From: Obelidium mucronatum
Taxonomy: Eukaryota; Chytridiomycota; Chytridiomycetes; Chytridiales; Chytriomycetaceae
DNA: 51,196 nucleotides
Reading direction: 5' to 3'
Assembly: GCA_025765595.1 (NCBI GenBank)
Contig: JAIVFH010000204.1
Location: forward strand, 1 to 51,196
A program made the position numbers and the translations under genes. How positions within the stretch are numbered: position 1 is the stretch's first letter; each line of letters begins with the position of its first letter. The notes under the pieces are model-generated. The model searched no databases. It was not told where the DNA came from and saw nothing but the letters and a program-made list of their open reading frames with translations. Of this stretch, positions 39,594 through 51,196 are shown in pieces.

Positions 39594-40760
39594 TCAGTTC
39601 CACGCTTTGGCAGCATTCAGAATCTTAACTCGCTCATGATCACTGCAGTCCTTGGCAACTCGTGTAACCCGACCCAAGTGAGCAACAGGTCCGCCTCCCA
39701 AAGCCTCCACACTCTTGACAACCTCCGCAACGTGCTTCTTGTCAACAACAAGAACCATACCAATTCCACAGTTGAAATGTTCGGGCAAGTTCGGCATCTG
39801 CAACGTTTCCTTGCTTCTTCAGCCACTTGAATACAGGTGGAAGAGGGTAAGACAGAGCATCCAATTCAACACCGACATCAGTCTGGCAAGCATCGTGGAA
39901 TGTTATCCGTGAATCCTCCTCCAGTGATGTGACTCAACGCCTTCACAAGCCCCTGTCTCAACACTGGCAGCAGCTCCTTCACATAAATCTTTGTAGGAGT
40001 CAGCAACACTTGACCCAAAGTAGATTCTGGCTTCCATGGACATGGGGAAGTGTAGCTCACACCACTCGAAGCAACAATATGTCTCACAAGAGAGTATCCG
40101 TTGGAGTGCACACCCGTAGAAGGGAGTCCCAAAATCACATCCGTTTCAGGGTCAATCAACTCCATTCGGGGAAGCAACTGGTTTCGCTTGACGGCACCCA
40201 CAACAAATCCAGCCAAATCGTAATCTCCTGGAGCATACATTCCTGGCATCTCCGCAGTCTCTCCACCAATCAACGCGCAATTTGATTGCAAGCAACCCTC
40301 GGCGATACCAGCAACAACATCCTTGGCAATGTCAACTTCAAGCTTTGAGCACCCGTAGTAATCCAAAAAGAAGAGTGGTTCGGCACCTTGCACCAAAACA
40401 TCATTCACACTCATGGCGACCAAGTCGATTCCGATCGTGTTGTGGATGTTGGCCAAGTGAGCAACGGCAAGCTTCGTTCCGACACCGTCGGTTCCAGAAA
40501 CAAGAAGAGTGTCTTGATCGTATCCAGCAGCATGCCAAATCAAAGACTCCACCGAATCCACCAATGTCAGCATCAGCTCCGCTACGGCGAGTGGCTTTGA
40601 CCAATGGCTTGATTTTGTCAACAAGCAAGTTACCAGCATCAATGGAAACTCCGGCTTCCGCGTAAGTGGCGCCCTTGCTTTGGTTCTTCTTCAACAAGTT
40701 CAAAGCTCTGATAAAGAAAATAGATACTCAGTAAAAAGGACAACACAAGTTCCGACGACC

Positions 40761-40799
<39 letters not shown>

Positions 40800-42334
40800 G
40801 TATCCGATATCTTTGCGGTAGTGCAGTCCCTCAAATTTGACGCTCTTGACACCTTCCACAGCAGCAGCGATAGCATCTTCCAACTTCTCAGAAACAGCTG
40901 TCACAGCCAGCACACGTCCTCCATTCGTCAACAATTTTCCCGCCGCCATCTTAGTACCGGCATGAATAACACTAACTCCGGCTGGGACCTGTCCCAAAGT
41001 AATCTCCTTTCCTTTTGGGTACGAGCCTGGGTAACCTGGAGCAACAGCCACAACAGTTGCAGCACTGGCCTTCTTGAATTGCACATCGACACTGTCCAAA
41101 CACCCCTCAGCAGCGGCCTTCAAGACAGTGGCCAAGCTGGGGCTATGCAAAAGTGGAATCACGACTTGGGTTTCTGGGTCTCCGAATCTACAGTTGAATT
41201 CAATTACTTTTGGGCCAGAGGGTGTGAGGATAAGGCCAGCATAGAGACATCCAACAAAAGGGATTCCTTCACGACGCAGACCGTTGATTGCTGGAAGCAG
41301 AATTGTTCGTTGGACTTCGGATTTGAGGGAAGATGTGTAGATGGGGGCTGGTGCGTAGGCTCCCATTCCACCAGTGTTAGGACCCTATATAGAATATCGG
41401 TTTGATGAGACCAATAAATATATAAAACGAGGATATGATGGAAAAACTGAAAAAGAAGTTGTACCTGGTCTCCTTCGTTAACACGCTTGTGGTCTTGGGC
41501 AGCAGGAAGCTGGACAATCGTGTAGCCATCAGTAAATGTCAAAACAGACACTTCCTCTCCAAACAATCGCTCTTCAATAACAACTTCATCTCCAGAGGTT
41601 CCAAATTCCTTGTTGACCATGATGTCCTTGATACCTTGAAGTCCTTCTTCCAAGGTATCTGGGAGAAGAACCCCCTTTCCAGCAGCAAGACCACTGGCTT
41701 TGATGACAAAATCTCCACCCTTGTAAGTTGATTTAATGTAAGCTTCGCAATCGGAGTGGGAAGTGAATGTTCTGTATGCAGCAGTTGGGATGTGGTGTCT
41801 GGCCATAAAGTCTGAGGATTTAACAGTACACGTCAATACAGAACATCCAACAAGAGCGTTTAAGTATAAAACCGACCCTTTGCAAAGGCCTTTGATGCTT
41901 CGATTTGTGCAGCAGCCGCAGATGGTCCAAACACGCTCAATCCAACCTTCTTAAAGTGAGCTGCGATTCCATCCGCAAGTGGCTGTTCAGGTCCAGGAAC
42001 AACGAGCTCGACCTTTTTTTCGATAATTGGTTGAAGGGTCACTCCTGAGTTGTCACTTGGAAGACGTCCTTACATTGTTTTCCTGAGCGAATCTAACCAA
42101 GTCACTGAATTCAGTCAAGTTCACATTGACAATCTTTGAGCCAGCACTCTCTGTTCCTCCGTTTCCTACAGATAGTTCGATGGTGTTGGCTGGATCCATC
42201 AAACTCTCAGCAAAACTAGTCTTACCTGGAGCCACAAACACCTTTCCGACTGTCTCTGATGCAGCAAGTCCAAGGGCAAGTGCATGTTCTCTTCCACCAG
42301 AACCGATCAAAAGAACGTTAAACTGTTTGCTCAT
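39594..42334 (-). CDS. ADE5,7: Bifunctional GAR synthetase / AIR synthetase (PurD-PurM)
   Basis: Catalyses steps 2 and 5 of purine synthesis in the cytosol. PurD part: [76 protein letters not shown]. PurM part: [74 protein letters not shown]. Introns include a 62-nt one after AQENN, one before DFMARHH, one after NEGDQ and a 90-nt one after DIGYR. There is no PurN domain, as usual for fungi. Extra bases near 40535, 39880 and 39771 break the PurM frame; in an essential gene these may be consensus errors. Confidence 0.93.
40762..40797. repeat. (CA)18 microsatellite forming a splice donor
   Basis: Uninterrupted CA repeat. On the transcribed (minus) strand it reads GTGTGT and begins exactly at the 5' splice site after the exon end ATACAG, in the PurD-PurM intron 40797-40708. 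Confidence 0.9.
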
Positions 42335-42414
42335 TCCTTAAATGTTGATTCTTTGTTGAAACAAAAACAAAAAAAAATGGAAAAACAAAAAAGGCGTGAG
42401 TCACTTGAATGGAT

Positions 42415-43343
42415 TTAATGCGCCAAGCTGGCGTGGAAAGCTTGATTGGCACTGCAGAAAACGTGTTTCATCCGTTAAAAGACCGTCTTCGAGTAACAGT
42501 TATTTTGTCTTACCTATCGAGCTCAAAGAGCAACTGTCGACTCTGCTCCTCCGTCAATCCATCGCTTGCCTTCATTTTGTGCATTGTGATGAGCCTAAAA
42601 TACAATTATACCAATGAATAACGCGCCATACATAACACTCCAACACACCATTTCTTTAGCCGATCCTTGTGCATCTCTTCAAACTCTTTCGGCAGTCCCT
42701 GAATTTTATTGAGAAACTGAATCAGATCAGACAAAAGCGGGTGCAGCTGGTCCATAGCAGTCATATTCAGCTTAATGCAATCCATCAACGTAATAAAACA
42801 CTACAGAAAAAAAATGATAAGGCGATCTCGAACATATAAACGCGAACTGTAAGTTCACTGCTCACCGTTGTTATATCCGCCACTGCCTTCACGTGCGCCC
42901 TTCCATGCGCTCCTGTTTCGGCAACCGCATGTTCCACAGTAGCAGGAACGCCAATCTCAATCAATCGTTTGGTTGCAGCCGGACAAGAGAGCTACTTTTT
43001 TACGACAAGAGATAATATTTAGAAAGCGTGGAACAAAGAATACAGTCTCAGTCCTCGTCACCTTGTACTCTCGCATAAACACGTCAATATTAGTTCCAGG
43101 CGGCAGCAAGTCTCTTGCCGTCTTGAATTGAGCAATCAGCCTTGTGCAATGTGTTGTATAGCTGCCCTTTCATGTTTGAGCTTGAAGCCAGGCAGCCTCT
43201 TTCACACTCAACTCAGCAGCACTGACTGCATCCCGAATGTAAGCCTTTTCCAGAGCTTCCGTTGTTAATAGAATTGAAAACAAATCCGCTGACGAATCGA
43301 GGCTTTCTGCTTCTCGTTGAGACAGTTTGATGGCAGTGTCCAT
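42415..43343 (-). CDS. VPS28: ESCRT-I subunit VPS28
   Basis: Binds VPS23/TSG101 in ESCRT-I for endosomal sorting. The start MDTAIKLSQREAESLDSSA is followed by LFSILLTTEALEKAYIRDAV. A 51-nt intron (GTTGAG...GGGCAG) joins SAAD to YTTHCTRLIAQFKTARDLL, keeping the frame. Further blocks are NIDVFMREYKLSCPAA, ITLMDCIKLNMTAMDQLHP, LLSDLIQFLNKIQGLPKEF (four-helix C-terminal domain), ITMHKMKASDGLTEEQSRQL and the end NQAFHASLAH. All typical blocks are present and the length is normal. The start is 16 bp from the divergent DPH6 start. Confidence 0.92.
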
Positions 43344-43359
43344 TTTTTAAATCAATAAA

Positions 43360-46289
43360 ATGAAGGTTGTTGCTTTGTTGAGGTTTGTGTGTGTTTGTTC
43401 TTGTTCTTTAACGACACACGGCGATTGATTGATTGGTTCAAAATAGTGGCGGAAAAGACAGCTGCTTTAACTTGATGCATTGCGTGGCCAATGGACATGA
43501 GGTGGCGTGTGGATTGCACTGGACCAAATCAGTCTATTCAATATCCGATATCTAGATTGTAGCCGTAGCGAATCTTTACTCGGAAGTCAAGGAAAACAAA
43601 GAAGGTTTAGAAACTGTTTACAACTGGCAACTCTTGACACACACAATACAACACACAACACGCACACACACACAAAAAAAAGAGATCGATTCATTCATGT
43701 ACCAAACTGTCGGATCAAACGATATTGTGCCTCTCGTTGCCGAATGTTTGGGATTACCCCTCTTTCGTAAACTCATTGCTGGGAAATCTGTTTCTGTTGA
43801 CATGGAATACACAATCAACGAAGGCGATGAAGTAGAAGATTTGATGTCGCTATTACTGGATGTCAAAGTACCTCATTGTTTTGTCCTTTAGATAATTCCT
43901 GTCTGACCCATCAACACCATCAAATCATAGTCACAATTCCCCGAAGTCAATGCCGTTTCAGTTGGGGCAATTCTTAGTAACTACCAACGAATACGTGTTG
44001 AGCATGTTTGTTCACGTCTAGGCTTGACGCCGTTGGCGTACCTGTGGCAATCAGATCAATCCGTCCTTCTTCAGAGCATGCTCGACAACAATTTAATTGC
44101 AGTTCTTGCAAAAGTTGCTGCAATGGGACTCGATACTCGGCACTTGGGAAAGACTCTGGGTGAAATGCAACCTCTTCTGGAAAAGCTGAGTAGGGACTAT
44201 GGGTGCCATGTTGCGGGAGAGGGCGGAGAGTACGAGACGTTGACTCTGGATTGTCCATTATTTCGTAAACGGATTGTTCTGTGAGTCTAAGCCTCGTTTT
44301 TGGACAACCCTTGAACGCTATGATCCTATAGAATCGACCAAGAAACTATTATTCACTCAAATGACGCGTTCGCTATTGTCGCATACCTGAAATTCAAGAA
44401 AGTTGAACTTGTGGATAAACCAGAGTCCGAAATTGGACTCACACCAGAAATGCGAGAACGACTTCTGGAATTTGGAGACAGGAACTCCATTCAACAAGAT
44501 TCAATTCTTAAATTGGTATACTTGAAAACTTTTTTGTCTAAACTGGGTGGGTGCGTTGTGTTGTTTATTTAAACGCATCATCTTTGTAGGTCAAGAAGTA
44601 TTCACAGAGGAACGAAATCCAAAAATCCTTCACAATTGTCCCATCAACAGGCAACATACATGAATCTTTTATTCAAAGAGCTTCGATCAAGTATCTTTGT
44701 GGCTTCCTCGCGATCAGCAATATTTCCAGCAAGGAATCTTCGTCTGTCGAGCAAGAGACTACAGACTGCATGAACCAGCTGTCTGAGCATCTACAAGCCC
44801 GAAATATGTCTTGGAAAGATGTCGTTATGATGCATCTTTTTGTCGCTGATATGAACGAGTTTAGTGCGTTAAACAAAGTCTATGGCTCGTTTCTGGGGAC
44901 AAACCCTCCAACAAGGTAAACAGAATAATATCCTTATTCTTTGTCTTTTTTTTAAATGGCATGTTTGGCTCAGGGTGACCGTCGAAGTTAGTGGGCTCTT
45001 GGATGGGAGAAGAATCCAAATGGACTGCCTGGCATTTGTCCAAAGGCCAAATGAAACAGCCCTTCGAGTCAATAAGAGTGTCATGCATGTACAAGGAGTG
45101 TCATATTGGGCGTACGTTTTTTTTTCTTTTGTTTGTTTTGTTTTTTTTTGTTTTTTTTTTTGGTTTGTATCTTGATTTCGGACATTAATTTCAACATTAG
45201 TCCGTCCAATATCGGTCCTTATTCCCAAACTATAAAGGTATTTTTGTTGGTTTGCCTTCCTTCATTTGCTCAAGTTTGCATCATCATTCAAACAGTTAAA
45301 TGACCATCTATACGTCGCTGGCCAAATCGGGCTAATTCCACATACAATGGAGCTTCCTTCCTTGTCCACCTCAATAAGCGATCACAGTCTCGCTGATTTA
45401 GCCCAAGCCATCGCAGAATCACAGATATGTTTCAGCAACCTTGAATCAATCGCATCTGTCCAGGGCTGTGAATTTCCAAAAGACGTTGGTCTTTTGATAT
45501 GCTTTGTCCGAAGAGTCGAGTATTTGGACCTTGTCAAGCAGTTTTGCAATGACAGGATCAAGGTATTGGAACCCGCATTGTTTTTTTTTTCGCCAAATTG
45601 AATCCCTCGCGCCGCCCAACCCTTCGTATTTCTTTGTCTTTCAGAACTTTCTATCCATACCATCACTGTTTTTATCTGTCGCGAAGCTTCCAAGAAATTG
45701 TGCAGTCGAATTCCAAGTCATGTTTCAATGTCCCAATGATGTTCCGCAGGTGGATGATTCCGAAGACAGCGAAGAAGAAGAAAGCGCAGTAATTGGAAAG
45801 AATAGAGTACTTCCAAAGGTTGCTGAAGTTTCTGAAGGTAATGACATGTTTTAATCGGATAATCATTTTAACCATTGTTCAAAAAAAAATATAGATTCCG
45901 CCATATTCCAATTTCCAGATGAAATAGTTCAATTAAATACGCGGATATCAGCATGGAATAGGGGATCTCTTCTTTGTATGACGGGTGAAGCCCGTCTATG
46001 TTTGGTGGATACGTCAGTGTCAAGTCATCACATCCAACATGCAGCCACACAACTCCTTGAATTGATCCAAAAAAGCGTTGGAAACTATGCTGCTAGTTCT
46101 CCCGTGTCCATCAAGGTGTTTTACAGGAAAGATATTCCCTCTCACTTGGTTCAATTCGAAGCCGATCGATTCTATAGTGATGATGAACGAAAAGCTTCCA
46201 AACCAAGTATTTCATATATTCCAGTGGATTTTGTTTCTGTTGGTAACGGTGTTTTGGGTGTCCATGTGATGTTTCCTCATTTGTCCTGA
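43360..46289 (+). CDS. DPH6: Diphthine-ammonia ligase with RidA-like C-terminal domains
   Basis: Performs the last, ATP-dependent amidation in diphthamide synthesis on eEF2. The PP-loop SGGKDS is split by the first intron (MKVVALLS / GGKDSCFNLMHC). Family blocks are EIDSFMYQTVG, RVEHVCSRLGLTPLAYLW, VAGEGGEYETLTLDCPLF and KRIVL. After the ligase domain come two RidA/YjgF-like domains (WKDVVMMHLFVADMNEFS...; PYSQTIK, LYVAGQIGLIP), the fusion typical of fungal Dph6. At least eight short introns are present. The linker before EIDSF includes a CA-rich stretch whose exon borders are uncertain. The end (VFYRKDIPSHLVQFEAD) has no strong match. Confidence 0.88.
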
Positions 46290-46332
46290 ATAGGCAATAA
46301 AAGCACAGCTGAAATTGAAATATATGCGTTGT

Positions 46333-47379
46333 TTATTTATAGCTTGAATCTATTGTTTTATTGTTAGTATAACTGCTGCTATTCATGGAACTGCGTCTTG
46401 GCGGAATTGGAATGGCTCTTGATGGAGAAGACGCGACAGACGTAGAGAAATCTAGCCGATCAGGAAACCCCTGAACACTGGATGCGAGTGATGATGAGAG
46501 AGATCTTTCAGGGCTGGGTGTGGTACTGCGTGTTTGAAGAGATCGGTTTGGTGAATTTGACCTCATTTTCGTAAGTCGCGGGTATCTGCGTAAAAAACAA
46601 GTCAGAAGTTTTCAAAATTGTTAAATACGCGTGTATGCTTACCGAGCGATATTCTCTGGACTGTCCAGTCTTTCGTTGGGGAGCAGGAAAGGCTCCAAAT
46701 TTTTGATGGACAACATAATATCATCCAACATTAGCCGCGTATTCACTGCAGCGTCCTGGATAGCAGCAACTACGCAGATGGACGTTAAATAGAAGTCCAT
46801 TGGAGTTTCACATTCGCACCTCGATTAACAACATCCCGCCTCCCTTTTGCTTGAGCAACGCGTGCCTGCAAAGTAGCAATTGTAGAAGTGCAAAACTCAT
46901 CTGATTTTGTAGCAACCAAGGTGTTAAGCATATGTTGGCCCATAAAAACTCACACTCTTCCAACCTGTGCTCACGATTCGATCTCCAATCTTGCGCTGAG
47001 TTTCTCCCACGTTATGAGTCACTGCCTTTGAATGTCCTCTTAGCGATATGAGAATGTCTGTGAGAGGAGCTGGCGAAAGCGCAACTGTGGGTTTTGTATC
47101 TATCAGACTTAATCCTTTGCATTCGAATCAGCATCATTAATTTACAGGAAGTATCCGCTTTCGGTTTTGAGGCAAAGAATAAATCTGTCCAAGCTGATGA
47201 TGATGACGAAGCAGAGTCAACTGAGCCTGAAATCAAAGGTTGGATCTGGATTTGAAGCTGTTAGTTCGATGTTGAATCCACTCAGCCATATTTACCCTTG
47301 GGACAGCCGCCAGTCGCTCCAAGTCAGGGTCTTTGTCGGAAGTTGACGTTCGTGCCACAACAGTCACAATTTGGCTCAT
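46333..47379 (-). CDS. Small coiled-coil protein, BORCS5-like
   Basis: BORCS5 (myrlysin) is a BORC subunit that helps move lysosomes. The start MSQIVTVVARTSTSDKDPDL and LERLAAVPR resemble the family's IVxVA...DPDxxxLxxxP opening. Later exons give LTLLRHHHQLGQIY, ILISLRGHSKAVTHNVGE, AAIQDAAVNTRLMLDDIML and NLEPFLLPNERLDSPEN, the last resembling the conserved LPxxERL end. A Ser/Pro-rich tail follows (NRSLQTRSTTPSPERSLS). Four or five short introns. The family is inferred from pattern, not from a strong domain; another small coiled-coil subunit is possible. Confidence 0.5.
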
Positions 47380-47574
47380 GCTTGTAAAGCACAATAAAGT
47401 TGAATAAACTAACAAAATATTATGTAAAAATAGAATGCTTTGTTTAGATTGGTTTTTAGGTGGGGGATCAACAACTGCGCGACAATTAGATGATAAATAA
47501 TTAAATAAAGAATAGAAACTAAATAACGTCGGATTTTAACAATTCGACAACGCACAACTCCTACAACTACTGAT

Positions 47575-48739
47575 TTAGGCCCAGACCTATGAATAATACG
47601 TTTTAGTTTGCATGTGGCGAAAAGTGAGGCCATAAAAATATTACCTTGAGCAAACTGTCCCAACTACCCGTACACAATCCCATACCATCTGATGAAACTC
47701 CAAGACACGACACTCTGTTTTCATGAGCTGCCAAAGCAGTCACTCTCTCTCCCTTCAGAGTATCCCACACGTTGCAGTTGAAGTCTTCATATCCAGCAAA
47801 CAACAAACGTCCAGAAAGACTGAACGCAAGACTGGTAATTCCACAAAGGATATTGTCGTGCGTGTATTGCATTAATTCTCTGTCTGCTCTCAAGTCAAAC
47901 AAACGGCAAGACGCATCATCGCTTCCTGATCCAAAAGCTTGTCCATCAGGGAAGAATTGAACTGCGTTGATATCACTTTCATGTCCTGTGAATGTTTGCA
48001 CACAGCGGCCCGTACGGATGTCCCATACTTTGGCCGTAGCATCACACGCTCCAGAAACGAAAATGTTCTTGTCGGGACTTAAGGAGAGTGACATAACATC
48101 TCCGGTATGGTCTGTAAACTCCAATGTCTTCACACCCGCATCGATATCCCATAACATACACGACATGTCTCCAGAGGCGGTAATAATCTGCCTGTCGGAA
48201 ATGAAACGGCAGCAGGAAAGGTATCCCGTGTGCGCGTTCAATTCGCGGGCGACTTTAACACTACCTTCTTTTGTTTTCAGGTTATAGATAGAACAGAGGT
48301 TATCTAATCCTCCACAGGCGACATAGTTTCCAGATGGGGCAAAGGCGCAAGTCATGACCCAAGATGAACGCAATGGAATAGCGTGGATTTTGTTTGTGGT
48401 GAAAGAGTCCCAGACAATGAGTTTTCCGTCTTGAGAGGCGGAAACAAGGTGGCGTTTATCACAGGCCCAGTGCATTGCATAGATTTTTGCCAAGTGTCCT
48501 TTAAGAGTTCGGCGAACCTTCATGTTCACAGAAGTGAGTTTTTCTTGATCTGCCGCAACCGCTTTCACTGTATTTTGAGTGGTTAGGTTTGTCTAAAGCT
48601 TTGACTTGGAGATATTTCCGAAGGGGAGTCGAGATTTACATGTGGTGTCTGCTAAGGCATCCTTTTTCTGCTTGATCTTTTCTTTCAAAGCTTCAGCCTC
48701 TTTTCTTGCTGCTGCGATTCGATCTGCGATATCACCCAT
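47575..48739 (-). CDS. Heterotrimeric G-protein beta subunit
   Basis: Pairs with G-gamma to couple receptors to effectors. Exon 1 ([20 protein letters not shown]) is the N-terminal coiled coil that binds gamma. After an intron come seven WD40 blades: [106 protein letters not shown] and [12 protein letters not shown]. The last two residues come from a small final exon after an intron starting GTAATA. Length (about 345 residues) and ending match canonical G-beta. The frame is intact. Confidence 0.95.
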
Positions 48740-49647
48740 ATTTGTTTATCTGTTTGATTATTTTTTTGGTGGTTTGTTAGCGTCACAACCACCTGAGCCA
48801 CTGCTATCATTTGGACGATCCAAATGTCCATCCACACTTCGCCTTATGCGTCTCATTTGACTCCGTCATTTATTCGACTCACGTATGTATGTTATTGAAG
48901 GGTATGTATGATATATTTTGGGGTTGACGTCTGCTATCCCAGAATCGAGGTTAATATTTGATCAGGGCGGAACAAATAACGGCTAAGCTGACCTGACCAA
49001 AAAAAAAGAACTTTTAGTTTCGCGTGAGCCACCGAGAGAGAGAGAAGGAAGAACTAGGAGCGTGATGATTGGGCTTTGGCCACTTCGCCGGTTTCGATAC
49101 CCCCACAACTCACAACTCCCTCGCCCAAAAACCACGTTCCCTTTCCTGCCAAGTTTTTGCAGTTTCCATCAATCTGAGTATCTCACCTGTTTGTTTCTAC
49201 TTTGGCAGCCTCCTGCGCGACTGTTGTTTTTTTTCTTTTGAATGTGGATTGTCAATGAGGAAAATTTGCTCCATTGTCCTTCCAACAGTCATTTGCCATC
49301 GCGTTCCTTTTTTTCGAATCAGGATAAAAGAAGAAAACGAAATACTTCAAGTGCTTATAGTGCTATCGCTGGTTTCGTGAACGAGCTTGCTTTGTATTTG
49401 GCAGCTTCAACAAATTAAACAAAAAACGAAAGTCGCAAATTAGTCCTATGCAATAATAATGACTAATCGTTCTTTCCTGTTTTATGATTTTTTATGAGCA
49501 AGACTAAGAAATGAGAGGGCTTTGCAAAAACGCCTCACAGTTCTATAAAAAGAAAGTACCAAGTTTTCCCCTCACCTCCACAAGAAAAAACTACAAGCAA
49601 AGCAACACCAAACAAACCATACCTACAAACACCACACCATCCAGAAT
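48740..49647. promoter_or_regulatory. Long divergent intergenic region with TATA box
   Basis: About 900 bp between G-beta (minus) and the kinase (plus), unusually long for this side of the window. TATAAAAA at 49544-49551 lies 97 bp before the kinase ATG. A CT-rich and then A/C-rich leader (CACCTCCACAAG, CAAAGCAACACC) follows. GAGAGAGAGA lies near 49035. A frame at 49069-49380 has no motif and I do not call it. Confidence 0.5.
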
Positions 49648-51053
49648 ATGATCACAACAATGGAGTATTTGCTCAGCAAATACGATTTTGCCGAGACTCT
49701 GGGCACGTACGTTTGCCCAATTCAAAACACTCCAACACAATCAGTAAAAATACAATCCGCTTGTTTTTCAACTTATAGAGGAGCCTTCTCGGAAGTCAAA
49801 GTCGCAATCGAAAAAGCAACAGGAAACAGATACGCAATTAAAATCATTGATAAAGCCCGATGCCGTGGAAAGGAGGGAATGATTGATACAGAAATCAATA
49901 TCCTTCTTCGAGTCCGGCATGAGAACATTGTACAGCTATACGAAATGTTTGCGATTGAAAACAAAATTTATTTGGTCATGGAGATGTGAGTGCATTGCTT
50001 AGATTTTTTGGAGGCCTAATAATAAGCCTGAAATTAGTGTCACCGGTGGCGAACTTTTTGACGAAATTGTAAAGCGTGGGAAATACACTGAGCAGGATGC
50101 TTCGAAAACTGTGCACAAGATCTTGGGTGCCGTTGAGTACCTCCATAGCATAGATGTTGCCCATCGGGATCTTAAGGTACAATTCCAATTCCAAACGCGA
50201 TGAAAAGAATTAACGAAAATTTAACATACATTATTTTTAGCCTGAAAACTTGCTTCTATCGGAAAAGTCGACCAGTGCCAAGGTTATGATTTCAGACTTT
50301 GGGCTGTCGAAAATTCTAAACGATGAGACAGCCATGAAAACTGCATGCGGTACTCCAGGATATGTTGGTTCGTACAAAACTATGGCCTTTAATTCTTGCG
50401 ATTTCTGATTCTCAAACATTTTGGTACAGCTCCTGAAGTCCTGCGGAAGCGAGGATACGGCAAGGAAGTCGATTTGTGGTCTATTGGAGTCATAACATAA
50501 CATTCTCCTGGTTGGATATCCTCCCCTTCTATGACCAGAATAATGCAGTCTTGTTTCTCGTCAGATCATGTCCCGGGAAAGTATGGAAATTTCTGACAGA
50601 CCTTGGTGGATAATATTTCGATATGGAATGCTTCCGGTTGATGATCTGCCCGGCCAGATCGATTGGTCGCTTAGTTTGACTCACAATTTGAATACAGCCA
50701 AAGACTTCATTCGAAAACTTCTCGTGTTGGATCCTCGAGCAAGACTGACAGCACGACAAGCACTGGCGCATCCCTTTGTAGTTAAAACATGTGGCGCAAC
50801 TTTATATGGAGCATCGTCAGGACTTAGCGGCACTGCCGTTTCTCGAGGTGTCGCTCCACAAGCATCGGGGAACTGTACACCAACGTTGCTGATGCTTGTC
50901 CCACAATGCCAGTACTGTCCGCAACGCCTTCCTCTTCCCCAGTATCTTCATCGCCTGCGAGCTCAGCTCCAGTAACATCGCGGTTCACTTCAGCTCCTAC
51001 CTCTTCGATTCCTATTCCTGAAATCGCAAGTCATTCCAGCAGCTCCTGCTAGC
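49648..51053 (+). CDS. CaMK-type serine/threonine kinase (frame breaks)
   Basis: Calcium/calmodulin-dependent kinase layout: [20 protein letters not shown], Gly loop [11 protein letters not shown] split by the first intron, and YAIKIIDKA (Lys). Further marks are [69 protein letters not shown] and [10 protein letters not shown]. From about 50495 to 50640 several one-base shifts occur, mostly in homopolymers (TAACATAAC, CCTCCCCTTC, CCCGGGAAAG), within sequence still recognisable as GYPPFYDQNN. The frame resumes at [27 protein letters not shown] Ser/Pro-rich tail in another frame reaches TAG at about 51053. A calmodulin-binding helix is not evident. Confidence 0.8.
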
Positions 51054-51196
51054 ATGTCGAAACCGACTTGCAAGTTAAAGTATGATGAAAGCTTGCTCTC
51101 ACATCCAAAAAATCGTGTATTAAAACCCCATCATAGGATATTGACGACACAGCTACCCCAACACAAGCTCGCGCTGAGACAAAAACAGCCGCTCAC

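Noticed and set aside
42415..43343. Frameshift in VPS28 near the stop after LQAQT
   Set aside because: A 51-nt GT-AG intron (GTTGAG...GGGCAG) restores the conserved YTTHCTRLIAQFK block exactly, so the gene is intact.
49069..49380. A 103-codon open frame between G-beta and the kinase
   Set aside because: No motif, no supporting codon pattern, and it starts in sequence that looks like promoter or leader.

Overview
The window looks like about 51 kb of nuclear DNA from an early-diverging, chytrid-like fungus. The genes are split by many short GT-AG introns (about 44-90 nt). There are a Zn2Cys6/Fungal_trans regulator, a PET127-type mitochondrial protein and a fused PurD-PurM (ADE5,7) enzyme, all typical of fungi. 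Tropomodulin-like and RPEL actin regulators and telomere-like CCCTAA repeats point away from yeasts and filamentous ascomycetes. The lineage is inferred, not proven.

Left part (1 to about 16 kb): this reads as a subtelomere. It opens with a 31-bp minisatellite. Next come tRNA-derived SINE-like copies, a roughly 0.8-kb duplication, a dUTPase-like gene, and a two-ORF LINE without a recognisable endonuclease. The LINE's 22-nt poly(A) abuts CCCTAA-type telomeric repeats, and the other side of those repeats cuts a Ty3-like gag. The orientation is the one expected if the LINE was reverse transcribed onto a chromosome end. Further in lie three decayed copies of a 2OG-Fe(II) oxygenase-like gene, an F-box/ankyrin-like gene and unrecognised minus-strand remnants. 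More CCCTAA stretches in the same orientation are scattered through it.

Middle part (16.1-28.6 kb): two tandem tropomodulin-like genes, two paralogous LRR-SAM genes flanking a ricin-B/mucin-like surface protein gene, and an RPEL-repeat gene. Several of these have likely roles in actin regulation or at the cell surface. The first intron of the second LRR-SAM gene holds an array of covarying GAA-loop hairpins with a period near 22 nt.

Right part (29.5-51.2 kb): a compact housekeeping region. It carries an S28 peptidase, the Zn2Cys6 regulator, a GNAT, an RSM22/METTL17-like factor, TRAP-beta, PET127, tRNA-Glu and tRNA-Asn, ADE5,7, VPS28, DPH6, a BORCS5-like gene, a G-protein beta subunit and a CaMK-type kinase that runs near the right edge. 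Several divergent pairs have start codons only 16-70 bp apart.

Single-base frame breaks recur even in conserved housekeeping genes (PurM, PET127, CaMK, RPEL). Part of the apparent pseudogenisation is therefore probably consensus error, and broken-gene calls should be read with that in mind.
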